The position numbers were made by a program, and so were the translations under genes. Below, one piece after another: positions 50,401 to 61,832 of a stretch of DNA of 64,000 bases; within the stretch, counting starts at the first letter, position 1, and each line of letters begins with the position of its first letter. Location of the stretch: contig NC_045147.1 of the NCBI RefSeq assembly GCF_008831285.2, forward strand, positions 15,912,854 to 15,976,853, given 5' to 3'. This stretch comes from Nymphaea colorata (lineage: Eukaryota; Streptophyta; Magnoliopsida; Nymphaeales; Nymphaeaceae). The notes beneath the pieces were generated by a model. The model did not search any database, was not told the DNA's origin, and saw nothing but the letters and a program-made list of their open reading frames with translations.

Positions 50401-51715
50401 AGCAACCGCCACCTGTGCGACTCCATTCAGCAAAGAACTGAAGAGCTGCTCACAAGTCTTTAATTTGCGCCAAGAAGAAAGTATACAAGCGTCGGCAGCA
50501 TCCAGGAGCACCGCAAGCGTTCCTCGTAGAAGCATTTTTGAGGTCTTGCCTTCAGAGTTTAGGGAAAGAAGACTCTTGACCAGCACCCAGCCTGCTGCCT
50601 GGCAAACGGCAAGCTTCCCGTTGATCCTGGCTTTCAGAGTCGAACCTTGGTCAGTCCAATCCCGCTTCCGAATCTGCACAAGACCGATGCAGGCGGTTCC
50701 AGCATTGCAATTCAAGCCAATTGAAGGCAAAGGCGAGAAAAGGAAAGGGAAGAAGATGGCATCCAGATTTTCTCCTTACCCTGAGGAATACCGGTAAGGA
50801 TTTAAGCTGTTTTGAAGCTACGGTTCTCATCTGCTCCAGATGACAAAGCCTCACAGGCACCCGATCAAGCACATGCCCAAATAGCCGAAACGTCATCTCC
50901 TGCTTCTCCAAACCCTCGACCGTCTCCTCCTCGAAAGCAATCATCTGCTGCTTCAGCACCGCCACGCCGTCGTTGAAACCGAACGGCACCGCCAGTTGAT
51001 CCAGGCTACTCCGCCCTGCAATGCTGGTCCCATTCAACCTCGACCCCTTCGCCCCGTCCTCGGAAGCTTCCTCCTTATCCTTCCCCTTCGACGGCGTGCT
51101 TGCTGCAGAACCCGAATTTTCGACGGAGGACGCGTAATCCGACGGGGACGACATCGATCCAACCTCCCTCGGCGATCCCTGGGGCGAAAACCCCTCGAGG
51201 AGGCAACTGACGAGGTCATCCCCGTCGGACTCCGTCACGGGCGGGCAGGTCTTCGACACCGCGATCAGGAACGCCCTAGCAATCGGCGTTTCCGCCCCGA
51301 AGCGAACCGAGTTGACGACGATCCCACCGAAGAAACTCGTCACCTCCGCAGCCAGCGCCGGGGACACATCGGTAGCCTTGGTAACCCGCCCGAGGAGGTC
51401 CGAGAAGAACACCTCCACGGCGTCCGCGCCGAACCCAGGCGGCCAGAACGCTTCGTGGAAAGACGCCGGAATGGAACGCAGAAAGTCGAGGACCGCCGTT
51501 CGAGGGCGATGGTCAGCGTACGCGGGACACTTGGAGAGGAAGCTGGCGACGGCAAGCACGGCATTGAGCTGAGAGCGGGTAACCCGAGTCGGAGGACCGC
51601 CATCCCCCGAGGTAGAGAGCGTCGTCGGACAGCGACTGCAGATCCAGGCGATCTTGTCCCCGAAAGCTTCGGGATTCTGCGACACAAGGTCGCAGAGCTC
51701 CGTCAGGGCGTCCAT
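23247..51715 (-). CDS. PI4KA1: phosphatidylinositol 4-kinase alpha (PI4K type III alpha), 26 coding exons
   Basis: Makes PI4P from phosphatidylinositol at the plasma membrane (family knowledge). Exons, all minus: 51715-50780, 50673-50320, 50231-50070, 46694-46524, 46399-46247, 46124-45997, 45776-45473, 44577-44409, 44136-43919, 37230-37072, 36968-36786, 36143-35607, 35500-35141, 34713-34499, 30745-30556, 30047-29917, 29787-29634, 28967-28701, 28589-28512, 28293-28246, 27257-27088, 26974-26779, 26440-26300, 24705-24497, 24424-24263, 23505-23247. They sum to 6054 bases with no frame break, giving 2017 residues. The first ATG (51715, [10 protein letters not shown]) lies in a GCCATGG context. Landmarks: [20 protein letters not shown] (exon 7), [19 protein letters not shown] (exon 8), [14 protein letters not shown] (exon 13). 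The C-terminal third carries the helical and kinase domains. The choice at exon 12 (36143) skips an alternative acceptor 12 bases upstream. The gene is 28.5 kb because introns 3, 9 and 14 are swollen by transposons. Confidence 0.96.
26279..26298. repeat. (GA)n microsatellite abutting the 5' splice site of PI4K exon 23
   Basis: On the gene strand the exon ends GAG and the intron starts GTCTCTCTCTCT; the repeat includes the T of the GT donor. Confidence 0.9.
31497..31824. mobile_element. non-autonomous hAT-like element, family B (GGTACGGG type)
   Basis: Starts CTAAGTCACATGGGCAC and ends GCCTATGCAAGTTAG. Flanked by CTTGCAAA (31489-31496) and CTTGCAAC (31825-31832), an 8-bp duplication with one mismatch. 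The interior right side (CTTGCCGTACCACCATACCC) is the reverse complement of the subterminal pattern in the intron 9 copies. No coding capacity. Confidence 0.7.
32000..32601. mobile_element. non-autonomous hAT-like element, family C (CGTATCG type), copy 1
   Basis: Ends TAATGTTAT...ACAACATTG and is flanked by a perfect 8-bp duplication, CTGTCAAG, at 31992-31999 and 32602-32609. The left subterminal part is dense in CGTATCG/CGATACG words, including a 16-bp palindrome at 32087-32102. The middle shares an identical 24-base block (32260-32283) with copy 2 (48721-48744). No transposase. Confidence 0.82.
37611..37857. repeat. tandem duplication, period 123 bases
   Basis: GCCCAACAATATTTCAGCAT at 37618 recurs as GCCCAACAATATTTAAGCAT at 37741. 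Later blocks (ATCAAATCCAAATGACA; TTTACACATGG) also recur at the same offset. Confidence 0.85.
38589..39430. mobile_element. TIR-flanked element, probably family B relative
   Basis: Starts CTAAGTCACATGGATAG; its right end read in reverse is CTAAGTCACATAGGTAG, a strong inverted pair. The right subterminal region (CATCGCCATACCCATACAGC) matches family B. I could not find a convincing 8-bp duplication, so the limits may combine two insertions. Confidence 0.5.
39715..39782. repeat. (GA)n-rich tract, interrupted
   Basis: GA repeats with GGAAAGGG and GGAGGGAAA interruptions in PI4K intron 9. A shorter pure GA tract is at 38982-39001. Confidence 0.85.
40386..40520. repeat. tandem repeat, period about 62 bases
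   Basis: AACAGTATATA followed by ATAGGTTGATGCAATACTAT and GTAACAGG(C/T)ATAACAGACT occurs twice and begins a third time; starts at about 40386, 40448 and 40510. Surrounding DNA (40270-40720) is a looser ACAGTATACATA-rich array. Confidence 0.8.
40773..41219. mobile_element. non-autonomous hAT-like element, family B, inserted into its own family
   Basis: Starts CTAGGTCACATAAGTACGGG and ends GTACCCATGTGACTTAG. Flanked by perfect 8-bp copies of GGTACGGG (40765-40772 and 41220-41227). The target is the subterminal motif of the host element. Confidence 0.72.
41366..41680. repeat. tandem repeat, period about 126 bases
   Basis: The block CCAGCAAAAAAAGTAACATA follows GAAA or GAAT at 41386 and 41512, and a variant starts at 41638. 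About 2.5 units, internal to a family B element. Confidence 0.8.
41998..42034. repeat. perfect 14-bp hairpin in a family B element
   Basis: GGTTTGGATCGGTT (41998-42011) and AACCGATCCAAACC (42021-42034) are exact reverse complements with loop CCGACCTGA. A related hairpin is at 43326-43362. Confidence 0.85.
42374..43420. mobile_element. non-autonomous hAT-like element, family B, second insertion inside the family A element
   Basis: Starts CTGTCACCTAGGTACGG and ends CAGCGGTGACATAG. Flanked by perfect 8-bp GTCCATGC (42366-42373 and 43421-43428). The left subterminal pattern ACGGGTACGGGTACGG, then CATTTTCAGAAATCTTGG, matches the other B copies. The interior has GC-rich CACCGGTCGT repeats (43190-43245). 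Confidence 0.78.
43326..43362. repeat. perfect 14-bp hairpin in a second family B element
   Basis: GTTTGGATCTGGTT (43326-43339) and AACCAGATCCAAAC (43349-43362) are exact reverse complements with loop CCAACCTGA. Confidence 0.85.
47160..47400. repeat. TA/CA/TG microsatellite cluster
   Basis: Alternating (TA)n, (CA)n, (CATA)n and a terminal (TG)n tract (about 47372-47399) in PI4K intron 3. Confidence 0.9.
47888..47984. repeat. tandem duplication, period about 52 bases
   Basis: TCACCACCACCAG begins at 47888 and 47940, and both units end CAAAGATGCATGCATTAAT. Confidence 0.8.
48427..49163. mobile_element. non-autonomous hAT-like element, family C (CGTATCG type), copy 2
   Basis: Starts CAATGTTAT and ends ATAACATTG, a perfect 9-bp inverted pair. 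Flanked by ATTCCGGC (48419-48426) and GTTCCGGC (49164-49171), 7 of 8 matching. Subterminal palindromes include an 18-bp one at 48548-48565. The right end shares TATAGGTCGGCCC and CGATACG words with copy 1. Longer than copy 1 (737 against 602 bases), same orientation. Confidence 0.82.
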
Positions 51716-51930
51716 GGCGGATCCCTCTCCAATGACGCCACTTCCTTCGTCTCCGTCGCGGCAAGACACAGAGAGAGAGAGAGAGAGAGAGGCCCCTGCC
51801 GAGACCGAGTGCGGGGGTAGTTGTTGCGACCGTGCGGCCCAGAGAGAGAGAGAGGACGTGTTTTTATGTCATGTCGGGGACGAAGCGCGCGTGGGCGTTC
51901 AGCTTTAACCTCTCTCTCTCTCTCTCTTCC
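51716..51930 (-). promoter_or_regulatory. PI4K alpha 5' leader/proximal promoter with GA/CT tracts
   Basis: Directly upstream of the PI4K start codon the gene strand has (CT)n at 51771-51791 and 51841-51854, and a (GA)n tract at 51909-51927 in the opposite sense. CT/GA tracts near the start site are common in plant leaders and can bind GAGA-type BPC factors (family knowledge). The transcription start is not located. Confidence 0.5.
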
Positions 51931-54900
51931 CGCGCTTCTTCCGGGTTTGGTCCTCACGGGCCTCAACATGGGAGCGTAGTCCGAATCGCGAGGTTCCCGG
52001 TCCAGATCCTTCGGCTACACTACGTAAACTTTGGCCTCCGACGGCCCTTTATGAGTAAAGCTAGTAAGGAAGATTGATTCACATCTTGAGCAATTCAGAT
52101 TGAATGAATTTCAGAACAAGAATCCACAGATCATGTCACATTTACGACAACCAAGCAAACTTTTAAAGAGATGTAAGGATTAAGCGAATGTGATATTAGA
52201 GCTATGTACTTTCTTGAGAGAATGGCCACTTTTCTTCTTTATGATGATGGCCTCCTTTTCCCACCGTGAAAAACAACATTCGCCTTTGGTGAGGACTGGT
52301 CAAGCAGTGAAAGTCCGCGTGGTCCCTGCAATAAATTTCAGAAACGGAAGAAAGGGTTACTTTCGCGTAATTATATATCAACTTTCGGGATTAGCCTGAA
52401 AGGCTGAAACAAAGAGCAGATGGCAAAGAAAGAGCTGCAAAACGTGGTGAGATCAAGACTTTGAATCAAGTCTTCGCTCGCTAAGATGAAATACTTCTCC
52501 TACTTGCCCTTCAAGTCCCAACCCCATGCCCATTGTCTTGATCGATGCTCTTGTAAAGTTTCAGTTAGTTGATTTTATATCCTCGGGCTTAGAAAATGGT
52601 CAATAACTTTTCCATAAGCAAGTTGAGGTTTAGACATATGCTTGCAGTCATATCACTCAGTTAATCGGCTATTCAACTTGAAGGACATGAGCTACAAAAG
52701 AGACGCATGATGCAAATTTTAGTCACCGAAAATCCATATTCATCTGTGACATAAGAGAACTGTACTCGAGCCAAGTGACTTTGTTACTCCCCTCGTGGTC
52801 ACATGAATAAAACCTCAAGAAAACTATGCTTTGCCTTGAAGTTTATGCATCGTTTGACTTGTGCAGAAGACTGATGTCTCACATTAGCCAAAACAATGAG
52901 CGCACAACTAGGTATGCCACTCCACTTGGGGTTACTCTAAAGTTTATATATCTTCAAATATGGTCCGAGTAAAATGAACTTAAGCGTATGAGAAGATTGG
53001 ACTGACCATATCTAATGTATGCATAAATTATTTGGAAAATGTCAAACTCTGGCGGACGTCAGTAATATATTTATCGACACAATTTCATGTGTCGGTGAAG
53101 ATTTGTTTAATTTTTTTTTATCAAACCCATATCCATGTGCATTGCATTTAGAGAGGTACAACTCATATAGGATTCTACAAGTATTAAAACAATGATGAGA
53201 GGAAGAACAAGAAAAAAAAAAAGAGCTTCCATAACTTGGAAAGATAGCATTTGAGTAAAAAGCTTTTACAAGTTGAATTCAAAAACATACAAAACAAATA
53301 TATCAAACATAAATAATAGAGACCAGCTGCAGCGCAAAAGAAAAAAGTGTGAAACGAAAAACCTAAAACCATGTGGTTCATGGTTCAGGTGGATTTGATT
53401 TGAAGCAGCGAGTGAAGGAGGCCTACAAGGTCCATGCGATAAATTGCATAAGCTCAAAATAGAACAAGCATCGTTTACAAAACAAACCAACCTAAAAACT
53501 GGAATGCAAAAGTACAAAAACTTGAAGCAAAAAACCTAAAATTACTCGCAAATAGAAAACAAACTTAACATTAAGTTCAAGCAACCTACCTTTTATCATT
53601 AGAGTCAAAAATTGACGAAGAACACCTGGAATTGCTCAAAAACTTTGATAAACATGGGTGAGAATAATAGGGAGGAGAAAGAAAAAGAGGGAAGAAGAAG
53701 AAAGGAGAAGAATGGCTCGAGCAGAGTTATAAAGTTGAGAAACCCTTTACCGATAAAGGCTTACTTAAAAACGTCGGTAAAAGTATGTGTGGGATGCATC
53801 TATAAAAGCCTTACTTTAAAAACTTGAAGTAAAAGTTTTGCAGTAACTTTTATCGAAGTATGACGCATGTCGGTGAAAGCTGAACTAAGTACGATATCTC
53901 ACAAGTTGACAAACACTCAGGATGCAGTCATTACCTTATGCATTGCGACTTCTAAGTTGGAGCTCAAGGGCTCAATACTAAACTCTTTAAAAGGAACATA
54001 CTGCCCAATAGCAGTTATGACAAAAACCATATATACGGCTCACTAAGACATAGAGGAGCCTATGTTAGTAGCTGTCTTCCCTTGCCTTGTCATAATTATT
54101 GGCTAATCAGGCCTTTGTGATTTGAAATCTGTTCGGGCAATTAATGCATGAAGTACTGTTCAAATTGATTATCAATTAAGCATTTGCCAACTTGAGCAAT
54201 AGCAAAAACTCTACCTAGAAAGACTGGCAAATTGCAGTTTAGAGCATGTGGTGGTATGCAAGAGGTGAAGCCAACCTCCCCCCTCTCCCCCGCCCTCAAC
54301 ATCCATGGCTTGTTCGGGATTTATAGGTGTTATGGTATACCTTCAACTTAAGTGTCGCACAATGCCACTATTTACAATTCAGAAGATTATAATCCAAAGG
54401 AATCAAACTGAAGATGACTTTGTTTGCACGCTCTTCCATTCAACGAGCTATGCTATACCTCTCAAGACACTAGCATGTACAGAACCGTTTACAACTGTAG
54501 ACACAGTACCGGCTTGTGTCCAATTTGACGTTATTGCTCCTCTTCCCATATAGCAGTTGACTGTTCGTTTGTTTCTCTCCCCCTCCCCTCCAACCTTCTC
54601 CCCTGAATTCATGTTTTCTTTACTTGGAATCCAATACAGGCCTTCCCATGGAAGAAACGCTTTCTTCGTCGCATATTTTCCGTTGTAGCTTGGCCGTATC
54701 AGTGTTTCAGTTCAAGTAGTTGCAGGGTGGCAGCTTTAATCAGGATTCTGCCAACTATGATCAACTATACGCACCGAAGCCAACCTTTTCCATGTTGGAG
54801 ACTGTTCCCTTTTCGGCCTTGTTCAAGGGCAGTTCTTGGCCTGAGTCACTTTGGCTTGTCCCTACTACTTTTGGTCCGATCTGCCTCATCGCTCCAGAAA

Positions 54901-57354
54901 CGCATGCATGTGGTTTGAACTGTGTCAGGATTCCCCACAACCGGCAGGCCGTGTTGTACTTCAGGCAATTTTTGACACGTCTTTTCCCAAGAAGAAGCAA
55001 CTACCTAAGTTTCCTGCACATAACCCATGCATTTCCTTATAAAGAACCTTTATATATCCTTGGCTTTGCCTGTGACACATACGATGGTGCCTCACCTGCT
55101 GAGTTGAGTTTATTTAGATGAGTAGCCGAGTGCTACCTCCATACTCTGCCTCCCCAATGCTAGAATTTGGCTGCCAAGAAACGGTATTGCCCTATACTCT
55201 TTAGGAAAACTCTGTGGCTGTACTCTCCTTCCCCTTCAACGTTGTTTGATCATTGATTCGAAATGGAAGCATGGTCGTTCTCAACTGAGACTTGTTTGTG
55301 TCGGATCACTGCAAATATTTCAGCGACTGTGCGGCCTTCTTGTGATTGTTGTTATTGGAAGCTGGCCCATTGGCTTAAAGTTGGGGGCAAGAATACATGT
55401 TCCTGTCAGCCGAATTGAAGGGGTTGCCACCGTTTTCTCCTTTCTCTGTTTGGGAAGGATTATTTCCAGCTGCCCAACCGATATTTATCCAAGATTTCGT
55501 TGCCAGGTTTATCGTTTTTTTGTAAGGCATGTGAATCCTGCGTGATTCTCTCAATAATCGTGGCCTGGTTTGTACTCTGAGACCTCTTCTCACAATTCAA
55601 GAGCTGGGAGAGTGAATAAAAGAGGAGCTCCCCTTTCTCATGGATGTAGGCAACCATAGCCGAAACTACAAATATCCTTGAGCATTATAGTGTGTTCTTC
55701 TGCCGCTCCATGTTTTAACAGTTCCTTCCACCTCTCTGCCCTGCATGAGCACATGACTATAGTAGCTATACGGTGCGCATAACAAAGGCAACACAGTACA
55801 ATGGTAAGGGTCACAACTCATAGTGCTACCCTCTATGCAACGGCACCCACTCGGAGTCCATTCCATTGGACTGCATCATTTGGCCGAAGCCAAGTGAACA
55901 ATCAACATTTATGTACCATTGAGGGTATGCAGTTAAAGTACATTGGATGTTAAAGCATTTTTCTTCGACGGTCTCTGCTGCAACGCTTATTTTGCAGAGA
56001 TGTGCAACTTCGCAAACAAACTTCAGTGGAATGCACACTGTTGCAGGATTTCAACATGGAAAATTGCTTCTTTATTCGTAAGGTCCTGGAAGCCACATGC
56101 CTCACCGAAATTTCGATTGGTTTCAGTGCTTTCTAGTTCATAAAAAGGCAATTCTGGAAGTCGTTCCAAGTTTAAGCAGTTCAAGGTGGGAAAATACAAA
56201 TGACTGGTGGTCATCTACAAGTGGATGGCGGCAGCTTCATGTAGCATCTTCTTGGCAATCTGATTTGTTGCCAACCATGTTTACTGCTCAAGCATGAGAT
56301 ATCAAGGATTCAAGGACATTTGGTTGTATCAGATGGCCATGTCTATTTGCAACTATAAATGGATTCTATTGGTTTCCCAAAGAAATCTGATGAATCAAGG
56401 CTCTTGCCAACAAGGATCTCTCTGTCTCTATTACTGATTAACATTTTCATGGAAAACTTTATGCTACCATTTCAGAATGCAAGAGAGTCTATCAGTTTCC
56501 TCTCACTAATTGTAGTTATGCCATGCCCAATGATTTTCCAATATAATTAATGATGTTTTATTAAGTATCTAGTGTAGAGAATCCCGACCAGCAGATGTGA
56601 GCTCTACAACTGAGCAGAAGAATCCATGTTCTACTTTTCCAACTCCCGTTTCTCCATGGAGAAGGGCCGTGGATTCTACAAATGAAAATGAAATGTGTCA
56701 ACTTAAGGAGCGGACCTACAAGTTGAAAAGTTAAACATAAAAAGGGACGTGGATTCAACCATATTAAGTTGGAAAATAAAAATGGTAACAAGAAAAGAAT
56801 AAAACTAAAATATTAGAAGGTCCGTCCGCCGAATAACATAAAATATGCATATGGTATTATTGTATATACAAATCATAAGTTAGGAGGAGATGATTAGAAG
56901 CTAATGCAAGGGCCAGCGTCGACGTCTCCAGTCTGTGAGTTACAAGGGACATATAATTTCAAAGAGCCTATCTGTAACGTCTTGCCATTAATAAGGCCAT
57001 GATTTTGCCTTGATTAAGAGAATGGAAATCTGAAAAGAGCTGATCGTCCTCGATTATAAAAGGAAGAACATGCAGGGAGGGAAGCCACGGCCATTTTGGT
57101 AACATTGGAAGAGAAAGAGAGAGAGATTTGGACGTGTGAAGTGCCAACAAGATCGAAAATACAATAGCAAATATTGTGACAAGAAGTCACAAGAAACTGG
57201 CTACTGTTTGTTTATTGATTGGACCCCTTATCGAATGCTTATATATATATATATATAAAGAGAGAGAAAGTTGATAAAATAAAAATATATAGTAAAATTT
57301 GGAGAGAAAAGAAGAAAGACATAAAAATTGAAAGAAAAAAAAAGAAAGAGAGAG

Positions 57355-57843
57355 AAACTAAACATAACTTTGTCATTTATTTGGATAGCTGATTTGAGCC
57401 GCTCAGATGCCATTTTTCTTTCTTAGTTTAATATATATGTGTTACTTTGTCTCTCTCCCCAATTTGGCCTCCTTCCCTCCATCGACTCCCTCCCTCTTCC
57501 TCTCTCCTACCTATACCAGACCAAGGATGCCGCCGCGGCCAGCACCCGGCGCCTCACAGGCGATCGGGCCTGCCAGGACTCAGATTTGGACTCGGCAGAG
57601 CCTTGGCATGACGACTGGTGGCGTAGATTATTCCATCTATCTTTTGTTAAAATAAAAGAAGGAGAGGGAGGGGCGGGAGGCTGCCAGTGATGGTGGATGA
57701 ATAAGGAGAGGGAGGGACGGCCTTGGGAAGCTTGAGGAAAGAGAAAGTGTGAAAAATAAATTGAAAAAAGGCAAACTAAACAACATCTCGCTCAAATCAG
57801 CTGTGAATTTGACAAATAAATGTCAAGAGTCATGGTTTAGTTT
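57355..57843. mobile_element. element with long inverted terminal repeats and a GC-rich insert (Pack-MULE candidate)
   Basis: Left arm AAACTAAAC...TTGTCATTTATTTG...AGCTGATTTGAGC (57355-57400) is repeated inverted at the right end (57788-57843), giving arms of about 50 bases with small indels. The interior at 57520-57625 is sharply GC-rich, unlike its surroundings, and has an open frame reading DSDLDSAEPWHDDWW. No target duplication was found because microsatellites flank both sides. Confidence 0.5.
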
Positions 57844-60800
57844 CACACACACACACACATATATATATATGTCCTTCTTTAATAAGAGATAGGGCATTGG
57901 TGTTCTAGAGTTATGCATATGAGGTGGAATTAGATTAATGAGCTAAAATTCTGCTTGAGTTGAGTGTTGTAACTTGTAAGGACTATTGTATAATATATTG
58001 TTTTTAGAAATATATGATAGTTTAGAACCAAATTTTTGTTGAACACTGTGAACCAAGATTTTTCTGATGAAAATCATAAGCATTAATCAAATCTCATGTG
58101 TTGCTAAGAGTTGGATCTGTTACTCTGGCCAACAATTTTTTTCTCATTGAGATGAAACAGAATACAATAACTTGGTAAAATTCATGTGAGGAATCTGACA
58201 GGTACTCAGGCAGAACCTAAACATGGCCTTATTTGATTAGGCCACAACTTTCTCATCCGGTGTTTGAATCACGCAACTGAATACTCTTTGGAAAGCTTCT
58301 TGAATGTATTTTCTAATCGGATTTGGCAGATACTATATCCAGAAATGACTGGTTTTTTGCAGCAGAATGTACTTCTGTTCATATTCTGATGTTCTAATTT
58401 GATTGGTTCTCATCTGTCCTGTCAAGTGGCAGAATGTAGGACAGAATTTAGGGTGACTTGCTGAACCTGTAACTGCCATTAGGGTTGAAGTTTTCGTGCA
58501 AGCCATACCTGTTTGGAAAGAAAACTAAGTTTGATTTCTGTTCTGTTGTCGGAAGCGTTCAGAACTGATTTGGCATGGCCTGTCCCAAGGCCAACAGTGA
58601 TTCTCTGTGAACTCTGCAATTGAACTTGGTAGCGCCTTAGAGATGGGCAATTTGAAAAAGCCATCATTCGTTTCTTGAAGTTCGAAACCCTGCAATACTG
58701 CACATTTTGGAATCGCAAAGATGTTTGTTCCATAATAAGCCATAATATTATAAGTGAAAACTTAAAAGAGAAAATCAGAAATGCCAAGCCCTGTTGACAC
58801 TCGACGGACCTTTTTCTCAACATTGAAAGAACAGGGCAAGACGCTAAAGGGAATTTTTTTAAAACACGACTCTTAGATGCTCCGTAAATTGAATCAACTT
58901 GCAAAGCTTCTTATATTTAATTTGAAGAAAACGGTTTCCAGACTAATGGCATCCTTCAAAGGAAAACACAAGAAAGAAGACAATGAACAGAGTAAATTAG
59001 CTGGAAATCATGATGATTATTGGTGTGCCAAGAAATTTGCAGAACAACTGTAGTCGTCAAGTTAGCACGAGTTCTAACAAGTCAGTAGTCAAATGGAGCC
59101 ATTAGACTATTATTCTGATTTTTTTTGAACTTTGGTAGTATTTCATTTTCTGATTTTTCTTTCTTTATCCAGTTTATCTTAAGAAAGACAACTTAGATAA
59201 TTGAATCCACAATGACCCGAGTATAAAATATTCCAATCGATACTGATATGAGCAGATCACCCCGCAATTTTCATGTCATATTTTTAAAGATATCAACAGA
59301 TTCCGATGTATAATAGAAAGTAGAAAGTAGCCTCAATATAAGGTAGCTTTGATGAGGACTTTTCAGTTAGTCCTCTGTCCGCATGCGTGGGAAATAACAC
59401 TAGAAGACCTACCAAAAGGCATGCTGCCCAAGGCAATAAATAGACTTCCTTGACGAGTAGGAATGTGGTAACCATGTGAAGTAATATCCATTTTCATTGC
59501 CAAAGGAACTCATAGAAGATACTGAAAATATGACGGTTTCTTTTAGTGAACCACTTTGAAGCAATTCCAGAAATCAAACCAGTGATTAAACTGCAAGCGT
59601 GAGAAGGAGCAGAAGATGAATTGCAGTTTCCTGCAGCCGCAATGGTTAGAAGGTGGTCGACGTGGTTAATTGAATGTCATTGAGAGCAAGACAAGAATGA
59701 CGCAGATAAGGTCCGGCAGAGAACGACGTGACTTCTGCTGCAGTCATTTCAGCATCCCCTCTTTACTGCAGACAGACAGACAGCCATGAACATGACACAG
59801 GGAACAGGAAGTGACATTTGGTGATGCTGAAAATCAATCGTTGACGAACTAATTGTCCACAGCTCCAGCATGGTGATAAAATTTCAGTGATCCACAAGAA
59901 TCACAACAACAAGAAAACACATTTTTTATGAACGGCGGGTGATAATGCCACCTCAAAGCAACAATATGGGCCAAAATGAAATAAGATTTTTTTTTTTTCC
60001 TTACAAAGATTTATTTACACCACCGTGTTTTGTAACAGCAGCATGAAAGCTATGCTTACCTTGAATTTTTATTTTCATTTCATCCAGCTGGTACATACAA
60101 TCTTCTTAGGGGAAATCATTTCAATATTAGTGACACCATCTTTTGGACAAAAAAAAAAGGTTCAACAACCTTATTGCCAGTTCTTAAAAAGGCCGTTTAG
60201 TCGTTGGATATAAATTTATTTCTAGATTGAAACAGATTTATAAACACCCACAAAAAAAAACTTATAATAAGTTTATCTATAATTTACGGCGGAGAGGTGT
60301 TTGGATCTCTGCTCCTACTTCAGCTATAGCAGGTACTGACAAGCCCCGCCTCGAGATGGGGCGAGTGCGGCAAGGAGGGGATGCTGTGTGTGAAGTTGTT
60401 AACATAGAGCAAGTGAGGAGGCCCGTTGGTGATGCCATCGATTGATCTGCTCCAGGCTTCCGCTGTGGCAGACAAAAATAGGCTGTTCAAACAAGCAGTA
60501 GCAATGGCTTTTCAGTTATAATATGTATGTGTGTGTGCGCGCACACATATACTCAGGTGTCATTCTATAGTGAGTAGAAAGAATATTTCATTATACTACC
60601 AAGAATAAAGCATAAGTCCCCAACCCACTTTCATCCTTCTAAGTAAAGGATTTGCTTTTAGTGTCTTCGGGTGCCACCCTAGGGATACTTCAACTTGCGC
60701 ATTAATGACACTTCCGTTTCTTTAATATACAATATATAGAGTTGATGCTCTAGGAATTCAAAACAAAAACTGACTACTACCAACCCCCGCACCGTCCATT

Positions 60801-61705
60801 ACGCCAACTCCTTCAAGGACACACATTTAGGTGTCATTAGTGTGAGAGATATGCAAGTTCTCGATAGACCTTTCCTTTGATCATTGGTTGGCCCAAAATA
60901 ATGAAAAGACCACTAAAAAGTACATACAATGAGAAATCAAATGAATTTTCCTAGGATTTGCATGATGAGATCATAGAGATCTAGTCAATGCATAAGCGAA
61001 GCGAGGATAGATCAAGTGAAGTTCTGCAAGCTATTGCGAAAGTGGGACTCTGTAACTTATATGGAACTTTGGGTTTAGTAAGGTGGAAATGTGCAGTAAT
61101 GATTTAATTAGATGAGGCTTGCTTTTGCTTGACTTTAAACTTGAAGTTGCAAGTTAGAAACAAGTCACCAACTGGTGCTAGGTAACCATTTCCATATGGG
61201 GTTGGCACTATGCACTCTACTGTATAATTAAATGCCCTATCTTTTTAGGTGAGCAAGAAGGATAATAGCCAACCACCTAGAAAAGAAGGTCGAAGCACCT
61301 TTCCCCTTACGTCTGTTAGGTCTAGGGCAGCTTCAGTGCCTTGGGCTATAGTCAATGCACTTTGGTGCTGCACTCTACCTTCATAAGACACATGGGAGTT
61401 AAACTCGCAACAAGGCTTTAATGCACCGCCAGTCCAACTAGCTACACTTGTTGTTGGTCATTATTCATCCTCCAATTAGTGATATAAGCACAAAACAAAT
61501 TTAGAAATGAGCACAAAACTGAAAGAGAAAATCTGCCATTTCTATACTTTTTTATGACTGCATGCTTGCTGCCCAATTGAGACTCAACAAAATAGTGCAA
61601 AGACAGAGGGAGATTGCTACAATACCAAGTTGTTGGCAAGCAATTAAACTGGAACTTGTCTGCTGCATGTGGTTCCAAGGGCCAGTTATAAGACCCATCA
61701 CCCAG

Positions 61706-61832
<127 letters not shown>

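Noticed and set aside
51716-51769. 18-residue upstream extension of the PI4K frame
   Set aside because: The upstream codon is GTG; the first ATG is at 51715 with a good context.
50996-51820. 274-codon frame on the plus strand, antisense to PI4K exon 1
   Set aside because: A GC-rich shadow of the PI4K coding exon; arginine-rich low-complexity translation with no domain.
54720-55121. 133-codon frame on the plus strand
   Set aside because: It starts at TTG, has no known motif and no splice partner. I could not support it as a gene.
58479-58904. 141-codon frame on the minus strand
   Set aside because: No ATG at the stated start, no recognised family; an overlapping frame (58525-58743) looks slightly protein-like but is unsupported.
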